From positions 79,078 to 143,077 of the forward strand of contig CAMAPT010000001.1 of the NCBI GenBank assembly GCA_945860225.1: 64,000 bases of DNA. Direction: 5' to 3'. A program made the translations under genes and the position numbers. Source of the stretch: Chitinophaga pinensis. Its GTDB lineage: Bacteria > Bacteroidota > Bacteroidia > B-17B0 > Aurantibacillaceae. Every line of letters starts with the position of its first letter. Position 1 is the first letter of the stretch. Below the pieces are notes generated by a model. That model saw only the letters and a program-made list of their open reading frames with translations, had not been told where the DNA came from and did not search any database. Shown here piece by piece: positions 17,771-31,200 of the stretch.

Positions 17771-18391
17771 ATGAGTTATCAAGAATTGAGACCAAGACAT
17801 TTTCAAGAGCTACCCGTTGTAGTAAAAAATATCTTAATCATAAATGTTGTATTATTTATAGCCAGGTATTTATTATCTGATAAAATCGATTTAGATCGAT
17901 ATTTAGATTTATTTCCTATTGGCACCGATGAATTTAAGCCTCACCAATTCATCACTTATATGTTTATGCATGCAGATTTATCACATATTTTTTTAAATAT
18001 GCTGGGAGTTTATATGTTTGGCTCTATTCTTGAAAATATTTGGGGCCCAAAACGATTTCTAAATTTTTATTTGCTTTGTGGATTAGGAGCTGCTTCGCTT
18101 CAATTAGCTATCAGTTCGTTTAATAACCAATACACCATTTTACTCGGGGCTTCTGGTGCCGTTTTTGGATTATTAGTTGCTTTCGCTATGATGTTTCCCA
18201 ATACAGAACTTCAACTCTACTTTTTAATTCCCATAAAAGCGAAATACCTTGTGATTGGATACGCCCTTTTTGAATTATATAGTGGATTTTTCTCTTTTGA
18301 CAATGTAGCCCATTTCGCTCATTTAGGTGGTTTAGCTGTTGGTATTATCATCATGTTAATTTGGAAACGTAATAAAACTTTTTTTTATTAA
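17771..18391 (+). CDS. rhomboid family intramembrane serine protease (first of a pair)
   Basis: A 206-residue membrane protein with about six helices. The catalytic dyad is visible: Ser128 in LLGASGAVFG and His184 in HFAHLGGLAVG. The loop-1 helix holds HADLSHIFLNMLGVYMFG, with the conserved HxxxN pattern (72-76). Rhomboids cut membrane-anchored substrates inside the bilayer; the substrate is unknown. It lies 12 bases after mutL and 7 bases before a second rhomboid gene. Confidence 0.9.
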   Translation: MSYQELRPRHFQELPVVVKNILIINVVLFIARYLLSDKIDLDRYLDLFPIGTDEFKPHQFITYMFMHADLSHIFLNMLGVYMFGSILENIWGPKRFLNFYLLCGLGAASLQLAISSFNNQYTILLGASGAVFGLLVAFAMMFPNTELQLYFLIPIKAKYLVIGYALFELYSGFFSFDNVAHFAHLGGLAVGIIIMLIWKRNKTFFY

Positions 18392-18398
18392 TCGTCAT

Positions 18399-19226
18399 AT
18401 GTCGTTTTTTGAAGATTTAAAATATGAATTAAACAGGCATAATAAACTAACCATATTATTAGTTATAAATATTGCCATCTTCTTTCTTATTAATATCAGC
18501 TCTGGTATTTTTAATTCCGATTTTATTGCTGTGAATTTGGCATTACCATTAAATTTAAGTGAATTTGTTTTTAAATTCTGGACACTTTTTACTTATATGT
18601 TCTCCCAAAAGGATTTAGGTCATATTTTTTATAACATGTTACTCCTCTATTTTACAGCACAAACATTCATGAATTTTCTTGATGAAAAAAAACTAGTATA
18701 TGGATATATATGGAGTGGATTATCTGGTGGTATTTTATTACTTATTTTATCGGCCTTATTTCCTCCGATGTTTAATCATTCTATTTTATTTGGTGCATCA
18801 GCTGCAGTTATGGGCTTAGTAACTTGTTTGGCCGTATATATTCCAAACTTATCTATCAGTTTATTCGGTATTATAAACATGAGGTATAAATTTTATGCTT
18901 TGTTGATTTTTGGCTTATCAACTATTATTGATTTCAACATCAATACCGGTGGAAAAATATCTCACTTTGGAGGTGCTTTTTTTGGTTTATTATATGGTTA
19001 TTTGTTAAAAAGTGGCCAAGATATTTTCATAACCAATTTATTTAAAATACAAAAAAAACAACCTCTTAAAATTGTTCATACAAATAAATCTGCTAAAATG
19101 CCTTCAAAAAATAGTTCTACACAACAAACTATCGACCATTTATTAGACAAAATTTCTAAAAATGGTTATGAAAACCTTAGCAAAGAAGAAAAAGAATTAT
19201 TGTTCAAACTTTCTAAGGAAAAGTAG
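18399..19226 (+). CDS. rhomboid family intramembrane protease (second of a pair)
   Basis: A 275-residue protein with six or seven hydrophobic helices, then a cytoplasmic tail of about 65 residues rich in Lys/Ser (KKQPLKIVHTNKSAKMPSKN) with the terminal helix YENLSKEEKELLFKLSKEK. The nucleophile motif is GASAAVMG (Ser134) where most family members have GxSG, and the His is His189 in KISHFGGAFFG, so the dyad is present. HIFYNMLLLYFTAQ carries the HxxxN pattern. A tail ending in 'LSKEEKELL' is common in Bacteroidota rhomboids. It abuts the first rhomboid (7-base gap). Confidence 0.85.
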   Translation: MSFFEDLKYELNRHNKLTILLVINIAIFFLINISSGIFNSDFIAVNLALPLNLSEFVFKFWTLFTYMFSQKDLGHIFYNMLLLYFTAQTFMNFLDEKKLVYGYIWSGLSGGILLLILSALFPPMFNHSILFGASAAVMGLVTCLAVYIPNLSISLFGIINMRYKFYALLIFGLSTIIDFNINTGGKISHFGGAFFGLLYGYLLKSGQDIFITNLFKIQKKQPLKIVHTNKSAKMPSKNSSTQQTIDHLLDKISKNGYENLSKEEKELLFKLSKEK

Positions 19227-19267
19227 ATAAAATAATTGAATAAAATCGTATATTCAGATTCCACAAT

Positions 19268-20830
19268 ATGTTCAAATATCTTGTTTTCATCTGTGTCTTA
19301 TCATACTCCTCTGCCTATTCACAAAAGGCCAAAGTGGTGTATGACATAGATGATGCCAATGAGCATTATAATCACAAAAATTATTTGATGGCTCTTCCTA
19401 TCTATAAGGAGCTTTTAAATCAAGATAATACCAATACAACCATTCATTACAAAATTGCAGAATGTTATTTAAATACACATATTAATAAGGCAGAAGCCAT
19501 TAAATACCTCGAATTTTGTGTGAAAGACCCAAAAGTGAAATCGGCTGTTTGGCTTAGATTGGGAGAAGCTTACCGACTTGCAAATAAAATTGATGAGGCT
19601 ATAAAAGCTTTTGAAACATACAAACAATTAGAGCAAAAAAAGAAGAAGGAAACAGATCGCGAAATAGAAATTTGTAAAAATGCCAAAACCTTAATTCAAA
19701 ATCCAGTAAATGTTGTTTTTACTAATTTAGGTAAAGAAATCAATTCAGAATTTGCAGACTATTACCCTTGGATTTCGCAAGATGAAAGTTTCATGGTCTT
19801 CACATCGCGTAGGAAAAGTGTCATGTCTAATCGCGTGGAAGTTGATGGGTACTATGGTTCTGATATTTATAAATCTCGTGTTCAAAAAGGAAATTGGCTT
19901 AAAGCTGAAAACATGGGGCCAAATTTTAATACTAATTTGGATGAACAGGTTGTTGGACTTAGAGCAGATGGCTCTGAAATGCTAATTTATATAGACCATA
20001 TAGATAAATATGGTGATATCTACACCTCATCTAAAAAAAAGGAAGGTTATGCCAAATACCTATCATTTCCTGAAAACATCAATAAAAAAATTGAGCACTC
20101 CGCTTGTATAAGTGCCGATGGAAAAACGATGTTTTTCGTGAGAAGCGACAAAAAAGATGAACAAACTGATATTTATGTTTGTAAAAGCTTACCAAATAAA
20201 GAATGGAGTGAACCACAAAAATTAGGTCCTGAAGTCAATACCGCCTATGATGAAGACTTCCCTTATTTATCTATAGATGGAAAAACACTTTATTTTGCCT
20301 CTAAAGGACACAATACAATGGGAGGCTTTGATTTATTTAAAAGCAGTTGGAACGCTAAACAAAATACATTTTCGAAAGCAGTCAATTTAGGCTATCCTCT
20401 TAATACAACTGACGATGACCGAAGTATCTGTTTGACCTCGGATAATAGAGCGGCATATATTAGCGCCATTAGACCTGGTGGCCAAGGCGATTTAGATATT
20501 TATAGAGTAAAATTCATGGATTTAAAGCAGAAAATGACCTTATATTACGGAAAGGTTATCTTAGACGATTCATTAAATCGTCCTAAAAAAATCAATGTCT
20601 CTATTTTAGCTACAAGCACAACAAATACCGAGAAATTCACCTTTGTACCAAATTCCAAAACTGGTAAGTTTGTGATGGCTCTGCCTGCAGGCACTTATCT
20701 TATAACTATATCATCCCCCGGTTTTACAGATCTAAACGATAAAATATCTGTTTCTGACTTAGGATTACAACTTGGAGAAGAAAACAAAGAATACAGATTG
20801 ACTCGAGATAATATGATAAAAAAATTTTAA
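19268..20830 (+). CDS. PorE-like TPR / PD40 beta-propeller protein without OmpA domain
   Basis: This 520-residue exported protein has a signal peptide at residues 1-19 (MFKYLVFICVLSYSSAYSQ). A TPR-like helical region follows at about 25-145 (YLMALPIYKELL, then AVWLRLGEAYRLANKIDEAI). A WD40-like PD40 propeller spans about 160-420, with recurring 'SADGKTMFFVRS', 'SIDGKTLYFASKG' and 'TSDNRAAYISA' blades. A carboxypeptidase-regulatory-like domain lies at about 435-500 (GKFVMALPAGTYLITISSPG). This is the order seen in the T9SS protein PorE, but the peptidoglycan-binding OmpA domain that usually ends such proteins is missing. Its stop abuts the next ATG. Confidence 0.75.
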   Translation: MFKYLVFICVLSYSSAYSQKAKVVYDIDDANEHYNHKNYLMALPIYKELLNQDNTNTTIHYKIAECYLNTHINKAEAIKYLEFCVKDPKVKSAVWLRLGEAYRLANKIDEAIKAFETYKQLEQKKKKETDREIEICKNAKTLIQNPVNVVFTNLGKEINSEFADYYPWISQDESFMVFTSRRKSVMSNRVEVDGYYGSDIYKSRVQKGNWLKAENMGPNFNTNLDEQVVGLRADGSEMLIYIDHIDKYGDIYTSSKKKEGYAKYLSFPENINKKIEHSACISADGKTMFFVRSDKKDEQTDIYVCKSLPNKEWSEPQKLGPEVNTAYDEDFPYLSIDGKTLYFASKGHNTMGGFDLFKSSWNAKQNTFSKAVNLGYPLNTTDDDRSICLTSDNRAAYISAIRPGGQGDLDIYRVKFMDLKQKMTLYYGKVILDDSLNRPKKINVSILATSTTNTEKFTFVPNSKTGKFVMALPAGTYLITISSPGFTDLNDKISVSDLGLQLGEENKEYRLTRDNMIKKF

Positions 20831-21502
20831 ATGTATTCACTCGTTTTTCGCTTGCTATTCATCATATGTTCAACATTATTTTCGGTTGTTAATGCTCAAT
20901 CTTATCAAATTGGGTTACTAAAATATAACGGAGGTGGAGATTGGTATGCTAATTTAGAAACATCTTTACCTAATTTAATTAAATTTTGTAATACCAACCT
21001 TAAAACAAACATTCACCCCGAACAAGGAATTGTTGAAGTAGGCAGTTCTGAAATCTTCAATTATCCTTTCATTCACATGACCGGACATGGAAACGTTGTT
21101 TTCTCAACACAAGAGGTTGAAAATTTACGTAATTATCTATCAGGGGGAGGTTTTTTACATATTTCAGATAATTATGGCATGGATCAATTTGTTAGAAACG
21201 AACTAAAAAAAGTTTTTCCGGATTTAAGTTTAGTTGAATTGCCATTCAATCACCCAATTTACCACCAATCGTATCATTTTGAAAAAGGATTACCTAAAAT
21301 ACATGAACATGATAATAAAGCACCAAAAGGATTAGGTTTAATTTTTAACGGTAGATTAATTTGTTTTTATGATGTGGAGTGCGACTTAGGAGATGGGTGG
21401 GAAAATTTTGATGTTCATAAAGATAGCCAAGAAGCCAGAGAAAAAGCTTTAAAAATGGGTGCCAACATTATCAGTTACGTGTTTATAGGGACAGGTAAAT
21501 AA
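20831..21502 (+). CDS. DUF4159 domain protein, exported
   Basis: A 223-residue protein with a signal peptide (cleavage likely after NA, before QSYQIG, about residue 22). The DUF4159 fold is recognisable from GGGDWYANLETSLPNLIKF, from PFIHMTGHGNVVFSTQEVE, and from YLSGGGFLHISDNYGMD, where Gly-rich and His residues cluster. FNHPIYHQSYHF follows with several histidines. The function of DUF4159 is not established; the fold resembles a class I glutamine amidotransferase-like domain (inference). The start codon directly follows the stop of the PorE-like gene, so translation is coupled. Confidence 0.8.
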   Translation: MYSLVFRLLFIICSTLFSVVNAQSYQIGLLKYNGGGDWYANLETSLPNLIKFCNTNLKTNIHPEQGIVEVGSSEIFNYPFIHMTGHGNVVFSTQEVENLRNYLSGGGFLHISDNYGMDQFVRNELKKVFPDLSLVELPFNHPIYHQSYHFEKGLPKIHEHDNKAPKGLGLIFNGRLICFYDVECDLGDGWENFDVHKDSQEAREKALKMGANIISYVFIGTGK

Positions 21503-21627
21503 TTTTCATGTTTAAAAACTTGAACTATTCATGTTACCTAAATACCAAGAATGTTGATGCTCTCATTAACATATGACATGCAACTACCCATAGCAATAGA
21601 GATAAAAAACAAATAACACACATCCTT

Positions 21628-21759
21628 ATGAAAAAAAACAAACGATCTGTTATATTACTTTTATTCATCAGTTCATTATTCTTATCAAGTTGTTATTTGC
21701 TCAAAGACAAAAATAAATGCAATACTTGTCCAAATTTTAATCATACTAAGAAAAGGTAA
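21628..21759 (+). CDS. small (43-residue) predicted lipoprotein with two Cys in the mature part
   Basis: The reading frame is ATG at 21628 to TAA at 21759. A short basic start (MKKNKR) is followed by a hydrophobic stretch and the lipobox LSSC (Cys22). The mature tail is only 22 residues and holds CNTC (Cys31 and Cys34) followed by PNFNH. Four cues support a real gene: a complete signal peptide, a good lipobox, a Cys-x-x-Cys-Pro motif, and a place between two same-strand genes with 35 bases to ligA. Small Bacteroidota lipoproteins of this form exist to my knowledge, but I know no function. The start contains an A8 run. The 125 bases upstream show nothing further. Confidence 0.6.
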   Translation: MKKNKRSVILLLFISSLFLSSCYLLKDKNKCNTCPNFNHTKKR

Positions 21760-21770
21760 TTTCACTGTAA

Positions 21771-23822
<2,052 letters not shown>

Positions 23823-23927
23823 TTTAATTTTATAAATATTTAACCATCAAGTTCAAAACTAAGTAAACCAAAAAGCAATTACCAAATTTTACATTTTACA
23901 ACCAAATTATTCAACTTTAATATAAGG

Positions 23928-24413
23928 TTATTTCAATTTATCAATCAAAAATTCGTATGTCACTTTTTGTTCAAATAATTGATGAAGTGTTTTATCTTTC
24001 TTTGTTATCAAAGTCGCAGGTATAGCTCCACTCCACTTCTCAGATATTTTATTTATAAAATCATTCCCATTTATTTCATCCAGAAGAATCACTTCACTTG
24101 AATAAGGATGTTTTTCTAAAAACAATTTTAGTTTTTTATGAAGTTCTTCTTTAAAATCCATGCTTACCAATAATACCTTCACTTTTCCAAGTGTCGTATC
24201 CTGATGTAATTTTTCAAACTCAGGTAACTCAGCTATACAAGGTTTACACCAAGTTGCCCAAAAATTAACAACATAAATGGTATCTGATTTATTATGAAAT
24301 CTATTTAATAAATCATTGATTTTATAAACTGTAACTGTTTGTGCCTTCAAACAAAACGAAGCAAAAAATAACAAATAAAAAATGATACAGGAATTATTAT
24401 TTCTTATACGCAT
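23928..24413 (-). CDS. TlpA/ResA-like thioredoxin-fold protein, exported
   Basis: A 161-residue protein with an N-terminal signal segment (about residues 8-24, ending CLKAQ) and a thioredoxin domain with active site WCKPC (Cys56, Cys59) in the context VVNFWATWCKPCIAEL. The cis-Pro position is GAIPATLI. Periplasmic TlpA/ResA proteins reduce apocytochrome c or copper-site cysteines. It overlaps the SCO1-like gene by 17 bases, which fits a shared role in cytochrome oxidase assembly, but a general disulfide reductase remains possible. It is convergent with ligA across an empty 105-base gap. Confidence 0.8.
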   Translation of the reverse strand: MRIRNNNSCIIFYLLFFASFCLKAQTVTVYKINDLLNRFHNKSDTIYVVNFWATWCKPCIAELPEFEKLHQDTTLGKVKVLLVSMDFKEELHKKLKLFLEKHPYSSEVILLDEINGNDFINKISEKWSGAIPATLITKKDKTLHQLFEQKVTYEFLIDKLK

Positions 24414-25053
24414 ATTCTTCTTGCAAAAGCTTTATATCAGCAATCAATCGGGTAACATCCAAACTATCTGTTCCATCATAAAAACCTCTCAAATGTTTTT
24501 CCTTATCTATTAATGCAAAATTCTGCGTATGTATAAAGTCATTCTCATCCCCATTTCCCTCTTCCATATTTAGTAAATAACTCTTGCGGGCCATATCATA
24601 CAATTGCTTTTTGTCACCTGTTAAAAACAACCATTTTCTATCTTTTATACCGTGTAATTTAGCATAATTCATTAATACATTTACAGAATCTTCTTCCGGA
24701 GAAACAGTATGAGATAAAATCATAATCTCTTCGGCATTATTAAACTCATCATAAACACGTTCTAATTGAGAACTCATAATTGGACAAATTGATTGACATG
24801 TTGTAAAAAAGAAATCGGTAACATAAATTTTATTTTTCACTGTTTCATCCGTTACTGTTTCATTATACTGATTGATAAAAGAGAATGATTTAACTAAATG
24901 GTAAATGGTATCCTTTTCTTTATTATGTAGTTTTTTTCCATAGTAAGGTAGCATTCGTATAGGCTGCTTTTCTTGTTTATTAAAAACATACCACACAATA
25001 AATAAAATTGGTACAATAGAAAGTAACCAATAATAATTTTCTTTTAATTTCAT
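24397..25053 (-). CDS. SCO1/SenC family copper chaperone
   Basis: A 218-residue membrane-anchored protein (helix at about residues 7-24) with a thioredoxin-like fold and the SCO copper site CQSIC (Cys86, Cys90) in FFFTTCQSICPIMSSQ, plus the distal His175 in DFIHTQNFALID. SCO proteins deliver copper to the CuA centre of cytochrome c oxidase. The TlpA-like gene overlaps its 3' end. A heme A synthase gene (51907-52968) is elsewhere in the window. The 202-base gap to the right contains the adhesin terminator. Confidence 0.9.
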   Translation of the reverse strand: MKLKENYYWLLSIVPILFIVWYVFNKQEKQPIRMLPYYGKKLHNKEKDTIYHLVKSFSFINQYNETVTDETVKNKIYVTDFFFTTCQSICPIMSSQLERVYDEFNNAEEIMILSHTVSPEEDSVNVLMNYAKLHGIKDRKWLFLTGDKKQLYDMARKSYLLNMEEGNGDENDFIHTQNFALIDKEKHLRGFYDGTDSLDVTRLIADIKLLQEEYAYKK

Positions 25054-25221
25054 TTTTCTTAGTCTTTTATTAATCTTAATCGGACAATCAACAAAAACTT
25101 ATTTTAGTAAGTATTAGCTATGTAAAAAGTAAATTTTGATTATTCGTGCAATTGCCGTCAAGAACAAAATTTATATTTATTAAAACGTTCTAATTCCACT
25201 CAAACGCCAAAAATCAAAAAA

Positions 25222-25250
25222 AAAAGACTGTCCTTTTGCGACAGTCTTTT
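25222..25250 (-). terminator. intrinsic terminator of the giant adhesin gene
   Basis: AGACTGTC (25225-25232) pairs perfectly with GACAGTCT (25240-25247) around a 7-base loop, and flanking A/T pairs lengthen the stem. On the minus strand the stem is followed by a run of T. The adhesin stop codon is 8 bases away. The stem and loop resemble those at 45212 and 56045. Confidence 0.85.
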
Positions 25251-25255
25251 ATATG

Positions 25256-28200
25256 CTAATTCTCAGACATCACATTGATGTGGCCTATATAAGGATGTTT
25301 ATTTCCTTTATAATCAACTACTAAAATTTTATAAATGTAAGTGCCTTGTGGGGCAATTTTACCTCCTTTTACTTTTCCATCCCATCCTTCTCTAAATTTG
25401 ACACTAGAGAAAATATTTTCACCCCATCTGTCAAAAATATCCATTCTGTAATTTTCCTCATCTATACCAATACCTACAGGTTGAAAGGTTTCATTTAATC
25501 CATTACCATCAGGTGTAAAACTATTCGGGATATAGATGACAAAATCAGGTTTAATTTCAAGTACAAAATTAGCAGTGTCCTTACATCCCTTAGCAGAAGT
25601 TGCCACTAAATGTACTTTATATTCACCCACTTCGCTATACACATGGGTACTATTAGTTAATGTAGACGTGTTAGTTGAAGGTATTGCAAAACCATCTCCA
25701 AAATCCCAATAATAACTAACGGCATCTTGCGATTTGTTAATAAAATTGACAATTGGATCTAAAACACTAGTTTCTTCAGGATTAGCAGTAAATAAAGCCT
25801 TCGGTTTATCGTTAATTAAAATATAATTAGATTTGGTTATATTGTTCAAACAACCGGTAACTGAGTTGGTTAAACCCAAATTAACTAAATAAGAACCCGG
25901 TGATGTGAATGTATACGTAGTAGAACTCGTATTGCCCATCAACTCATTATTATCTGTTGTCCAAGTATATGTAAAGGCTCCTGCGGAAGTAGATGTAACA
26001 GAAAAATCAATCGCAGAAGGTACACATGCCTCTAACTTGTTTGCCACAAAATTAGCTGTAGGCAAAGGATTAGTTACAATAGTGAAAATAGCCATTGAGT
26101 TTGGTATCGTACAACCGTCTGTAACCGTAACACCTAATGTATTGGTAGTTTGTGCGATTAATGCCGTACCTGTGTAAGTGATAACGCCGGATGGATAACC
26201 TACATAAGTGTAAGGGCCTCCATTTCCTAAACTTGAAATACTTGGCGTTAATATTGCTGATTTTGCATGGCAAATAGTCACTGAATTTCCTAAAGCCTCC
26301 AAAGGTGCAGACACATCAATGGTTATTACTTTCTGAGCTGAAGTAGATGTACATCCTTTTGAATCCATAGCCATAACTGAATAACTAGCTACAGTTTTGG
26401 GACTTACCGAATGTGGTCCTGTTCCAGTATATGTGTTAGGATTCCAAATATAAGTATAAGGTGTTGATCCTCCTGATGCATTGGCGCTAATTTGAATGCT
26501 TCTTCCATAACAAATCTTCGTATCCTGAGTGACAATAAGTGTAACTTCAGATGGTTGAGAAACCAAAATTGGTTTAACAGCTTGGCAACCATATACATCT
26601 TGGACAGTTACATTATGAGTACCAGCTACAACTCCACTCACCTGTTCAGTAAAGGTATTTGGCGTAACCGTTTGTGATAATGGGCTTGGCCAAATAACTG
26701 AATATGGGGCTGTTCCCGAACCAAAAGTAACTGACATAGTTCCGTCTGCTCCACCAAAACAAGTAGGATCGGTAGCGCTAGTGCTTAATATAATAGGCAC
26801 TGGTGGTTTTGCTATATTAAGTGTTTGAGTCGCTAAACATCCTTTTGAATCACGAATATTTGCAGTCCAATTATTCCCTGGAGGCATATTAATTGCCACA
26901 CTTCCTGTTGGTAAACCCGGCAAATTCCAATACACGCTAAATGTAGGAGTACCGCCACTAATATTAATGGTTGCCGAACCATTAGCTAATCCACAAGTCG
27001 CCGGTTTGGAAACATAAGTAGAAGTTAATAGGGATGGTTCTATTATCAGGAAGGTAGTATCCTTGTGACAGTTCTTAGAATCCACCAAGTTTAATGAATA
27101 AGTAGAAGGAGGTAAACCTGAAATGGTATTAGCATTGACAAAAGTACCAGGCGACCAATTATAGGTATAAGGCTGATTCCCTCCTTGGAAAGGAGCAACT
27201 ATAAATCCATCATCTTTTCCAAAACAAGTTATGTTTGATATAATTGGTGAAATCAATCTTAATTCTGTTGGTTGATTGATTTTAATGGTTGTCGATGATA
27301 TACATCCATTTTTATCCTTCACAATCGCAGTATGTGTATCAGCAGGTATATTGATAGCTAACTGAGATACTTGCCCTGAAGGAGTCCAAGAAAAAGTATA
27401 AGGCGCTGTTCCATCTGCCACTAAAACCTCGGCAGCACCATCACTTCCTCCAAAGCAAGTCACATTTGTAGGTGTAAGGATAGTTGATATTAATTTTTTC
27501 GGTTCTCTAATATCAACTGCTGCAGTAGCTTTACAACCAACTTGGTCAACTAAGGTTAAAATTTTTAATCCTGATGTAAAATCAGTTACATTTAATGTTC
27601 TATGACCATCAGACCATGAAATGTTAAATGGTGGAGGTGATGCTCCCGGTGTTACGGTTACTGTAGCCGCACCGTCATTTTTCCCAAAACAAGTCACATG
27701 TATTGTATCCACAACTACTATTTTAGGTCCTTGAATATCATTGATTGAAGCTGGAACAACTTTTGTACAACCTCTGGCATCGGTAACAGCGACGGTGTAG
27801 GTATTAGCTTTTACATTATTCATATTAGCAGTAGTTGAACCATTACTCCATAAGTATGTATAGGGTGCAACTCCACCACCAGTTAACACACTAGCCGAAC
27901 CGTCTGCTTGCTGACAATTGGCATTTGACACATTAGTTGTTAAGGTTAAAACTGCCGGTGGATCAGTAATATTTATAGTAATATAACTTGAACAACTACC
28001 AGTGTTAGTAGAAATCATCACTGTATGAACTCCGGCACATAAATTATTGACAAAATTGCCTGTCTGTAATCCTGGTAACCAAGTAAACTGAGGCGTGCCT
28101 GTTCCACCCGAATAAGCAATATTGGCAATCGCATCACAATCTCCTTTACATTTCACATTTGATACGATAGATACAGATGTTGTCAATGCTGCAGGCTGAG

Positions 28201-31200
28201 CCACATTCGCTGTAACTTTCTCTTTACAACCATTAGCATCTCCTATGGTTAAAGTATAATTACCAGCTGTTAAGTTTTGAGCAATAGGACTATTGCCACC
28301 ATTTGGCAACCATGTATAGGTATAGGCCCCGGTTCCTCCACCTGGAGTTACATCAATATATCCATTATTACCAGCATTACAAGTTACACTTCCTGTAGAG
28401 GCTATTGTTCCTGTTAATTTAACCGGTTCTAAAATGATAGATTGATTTTGACCAATACATCCATTTTTATCCGTCGCTGTAATTGTATACGTTCCGGCTT
28501 TTACATTACTTAGAGTCGCCGAATTAACTGCGCTTGGCAGTAATCCACTAATCCAACTGTAAGTGTAAGGTGTTGTTCCATTGGTAGCTGTGGCAACAGC
28601 AGAAGCAGTGGCCAAGCCATAACAAGTCACGCTTTGAGTAGTGATGCTTACTGATACAGGATCAGGATTGATTAATTCCATCGATTGGGTTGTCACACAT
28701 TGATGAGCATCTGTTACGGTTACATAATGAATGCCGGCTCCAACTGTTCCGCTACTTACTGGTATATTACCTGCATTCACTACCGTTAGAGTGTTCGTAG
28801 TCCAAGCGTACGTATAACTTGGAGTACCACCTTGTGCGGAGGCGTATCCAAATCCATTTTTATCTCCATAACACTTTGGATTCACTGTTCCTGTTATCAT
28901 CACTTCTAATTTGGCGGGCTCATTGATAGTATAAGTACCCACACTTTTACAGGTAGAAGCCACATCAGTTACCGTCACTGTAATAATTCCTCCAGGCAAA
29001 TTCGTTCCTATAGAAGTAGATTGAGTGGAACTTGCGCTCCAAGCATAACTATAGGTATTAGTAGTTGGAGCTACACTTAATGAAATAACACCATCATTTT
29101 TACCAAAACAACTGATATTGGATTGAGAAGCTACACTCAATACCGGCGAATTAGGATTTCCGACTGTCACCTTAAATGTTTCTTCACAAGCATTGTCATC
29201 TTTAACAGTGATACTGTAAGAGCCCACTGTTAAGCTCTGTGTTGAAGTGATAGAGGATGAAAATGCAGCACCTTCGAATGAATAATAATAATTTGGTGTT
29301 CCGCCTGATGCGGTATAAGAAACCACTCCATCTGCTTGGTTACAACCAGCTGGTGTTACAGACGATGTTAAGGCAATAGGCAACGGTTCCGATACTGAAA
29401 TAGTTTGGGTAAACGTACATTTTGTAGAATCAGTAATTGTGCAAGTATAAGTTCCTGCTATGATATTAGTATTTGAAATAGTAGCTACGGTTCCTAAGTT
29501 AACAACTGCTCCATTTCTGGTAGTTGTCCATTGATAATCATAAAACGGAGGAACTTGTTTTTTAACTCCGCCATCGGCTATGGCGAATATAGTACCGCCA
29601 TTGCCTCCATGACACTTCACCGGATTTGAACCGGCATTAGCAGCTGGAACTGTTAATGAAGCGGTCGCTTCTGATAATGTAGTTGTCACTACAGCAGGGC
29701 AACCATTAAAATCTGTAATGGTACACGTATAATTTCCTGCCGATAAATTAACGGCATCTTTAATGGTTTGTCCGCCAGGTGACCATAAATAAGTAAATGG
29801 TGCTGTTCCTCCTGAGTTTGCTTGCATATCAGCCGATAATTTACCTGTGCTTGAACCCTTACAAGTAACAGCTGTAGAAGAAGTAATGACAGCTACTCCT
29901 GTTGAGTGGCTATTAATACTAACTATTCTATTTTGCTCACAAGATTTAGAATCTTTTACTAAAACAGTATAGGTTCCTGCGGCAACATTTGACAATACAG
30001 ATGACGTTTGACCACTTGGTGTCCAAGCATACGTATAACCTCCATTTCCTCCTGTTGCTGTTATAGTTGCCCCTCCACTGGCTGACGGTGTACACTTGGC
30101 AGTAAGCGTACTCGAACTTAATGCAATTGTCGGCGGTGAAACAACATGAATCATGGTAGTGGCTGTTGTTAAACAACCTAATCCATCCACTCGTAAAACA
30201 TAATCTCCTACAGGTACTCCTGAAAACACATTTGATGTTTGAAACTGTCCAGAGTTAATTTGCAAGGTTCCGCCTGAAACACCCGCTATAGTACCTCCAT
30301 TGATATTATAAGAATAAGTGTTAGCCCCAGAACCTGTTACCGAAAAAGTGGTGAGTATCAAATTAGCATTACTCCCTACATTGTCCGGATGACAAGTCGT
30401 AGTAAACGTATCTCCTCCTATTCCCAATACTGAAAGTGCGGCTGTTGGTTGAGAAACCGATACGCTTAAAGGAACAGAACATCCTGATTGGTCTTCTATT
30501 ACAAATACATTATACGTTCCTGCCGAAACATTAGTGAAAGATACGGCAGACCCTACCGTAGCGGTTCGAGTATTGGCGACACCACCGATGACCATCGAAT
30601 AAGTGATTGTTCCGGCACCTGCGGATGATGATGAATTAAGCGTAAATGAGCCATTAGCTCCACCATGACAGGTGACACTTGATGTACTGACAATATTTGC
30701 CGTAAATGTTCCGGTATTTTTAATGGTAAAGGTTCCTGTTGAGGCACATGCATTATTATCTTTTACAAATACGGTGTAGTTACCAACCGGTAATTTTGCT
30801 GTATCTGCGGTTGTGGTATAGTAATTTCCTCCATTATATGAATATTGATAAGGTGCAACTCCTCCACTCACTGCCGCAACAGTTGCCGAACCATTTGATA
30901 ATCCACAAGCAGCATCTTTTACATTAATCGTAGTTACAGTCATCGTGTTTCTTGTACCTATGCTAATCGTCGTGGTATATGGACAAGCTGTAGCAGAGGC
31001 ATTAATAACACTAAGTGTATGTATGCCTGAAGCTAAATTGGTAAACACCGTGTTGGTTGTAGCAGTTCCTCCATCCATAGTAAATGAATAATTGGATACT
31101 GACAAACCATTATCGGTAACACTCGTTATGGTGTAAGAACCATCAGGGCTAGCGCAGCTAGCGGAAGAAGTAGTTCCGGCAATGGCTGTAGGTTTTCTGT

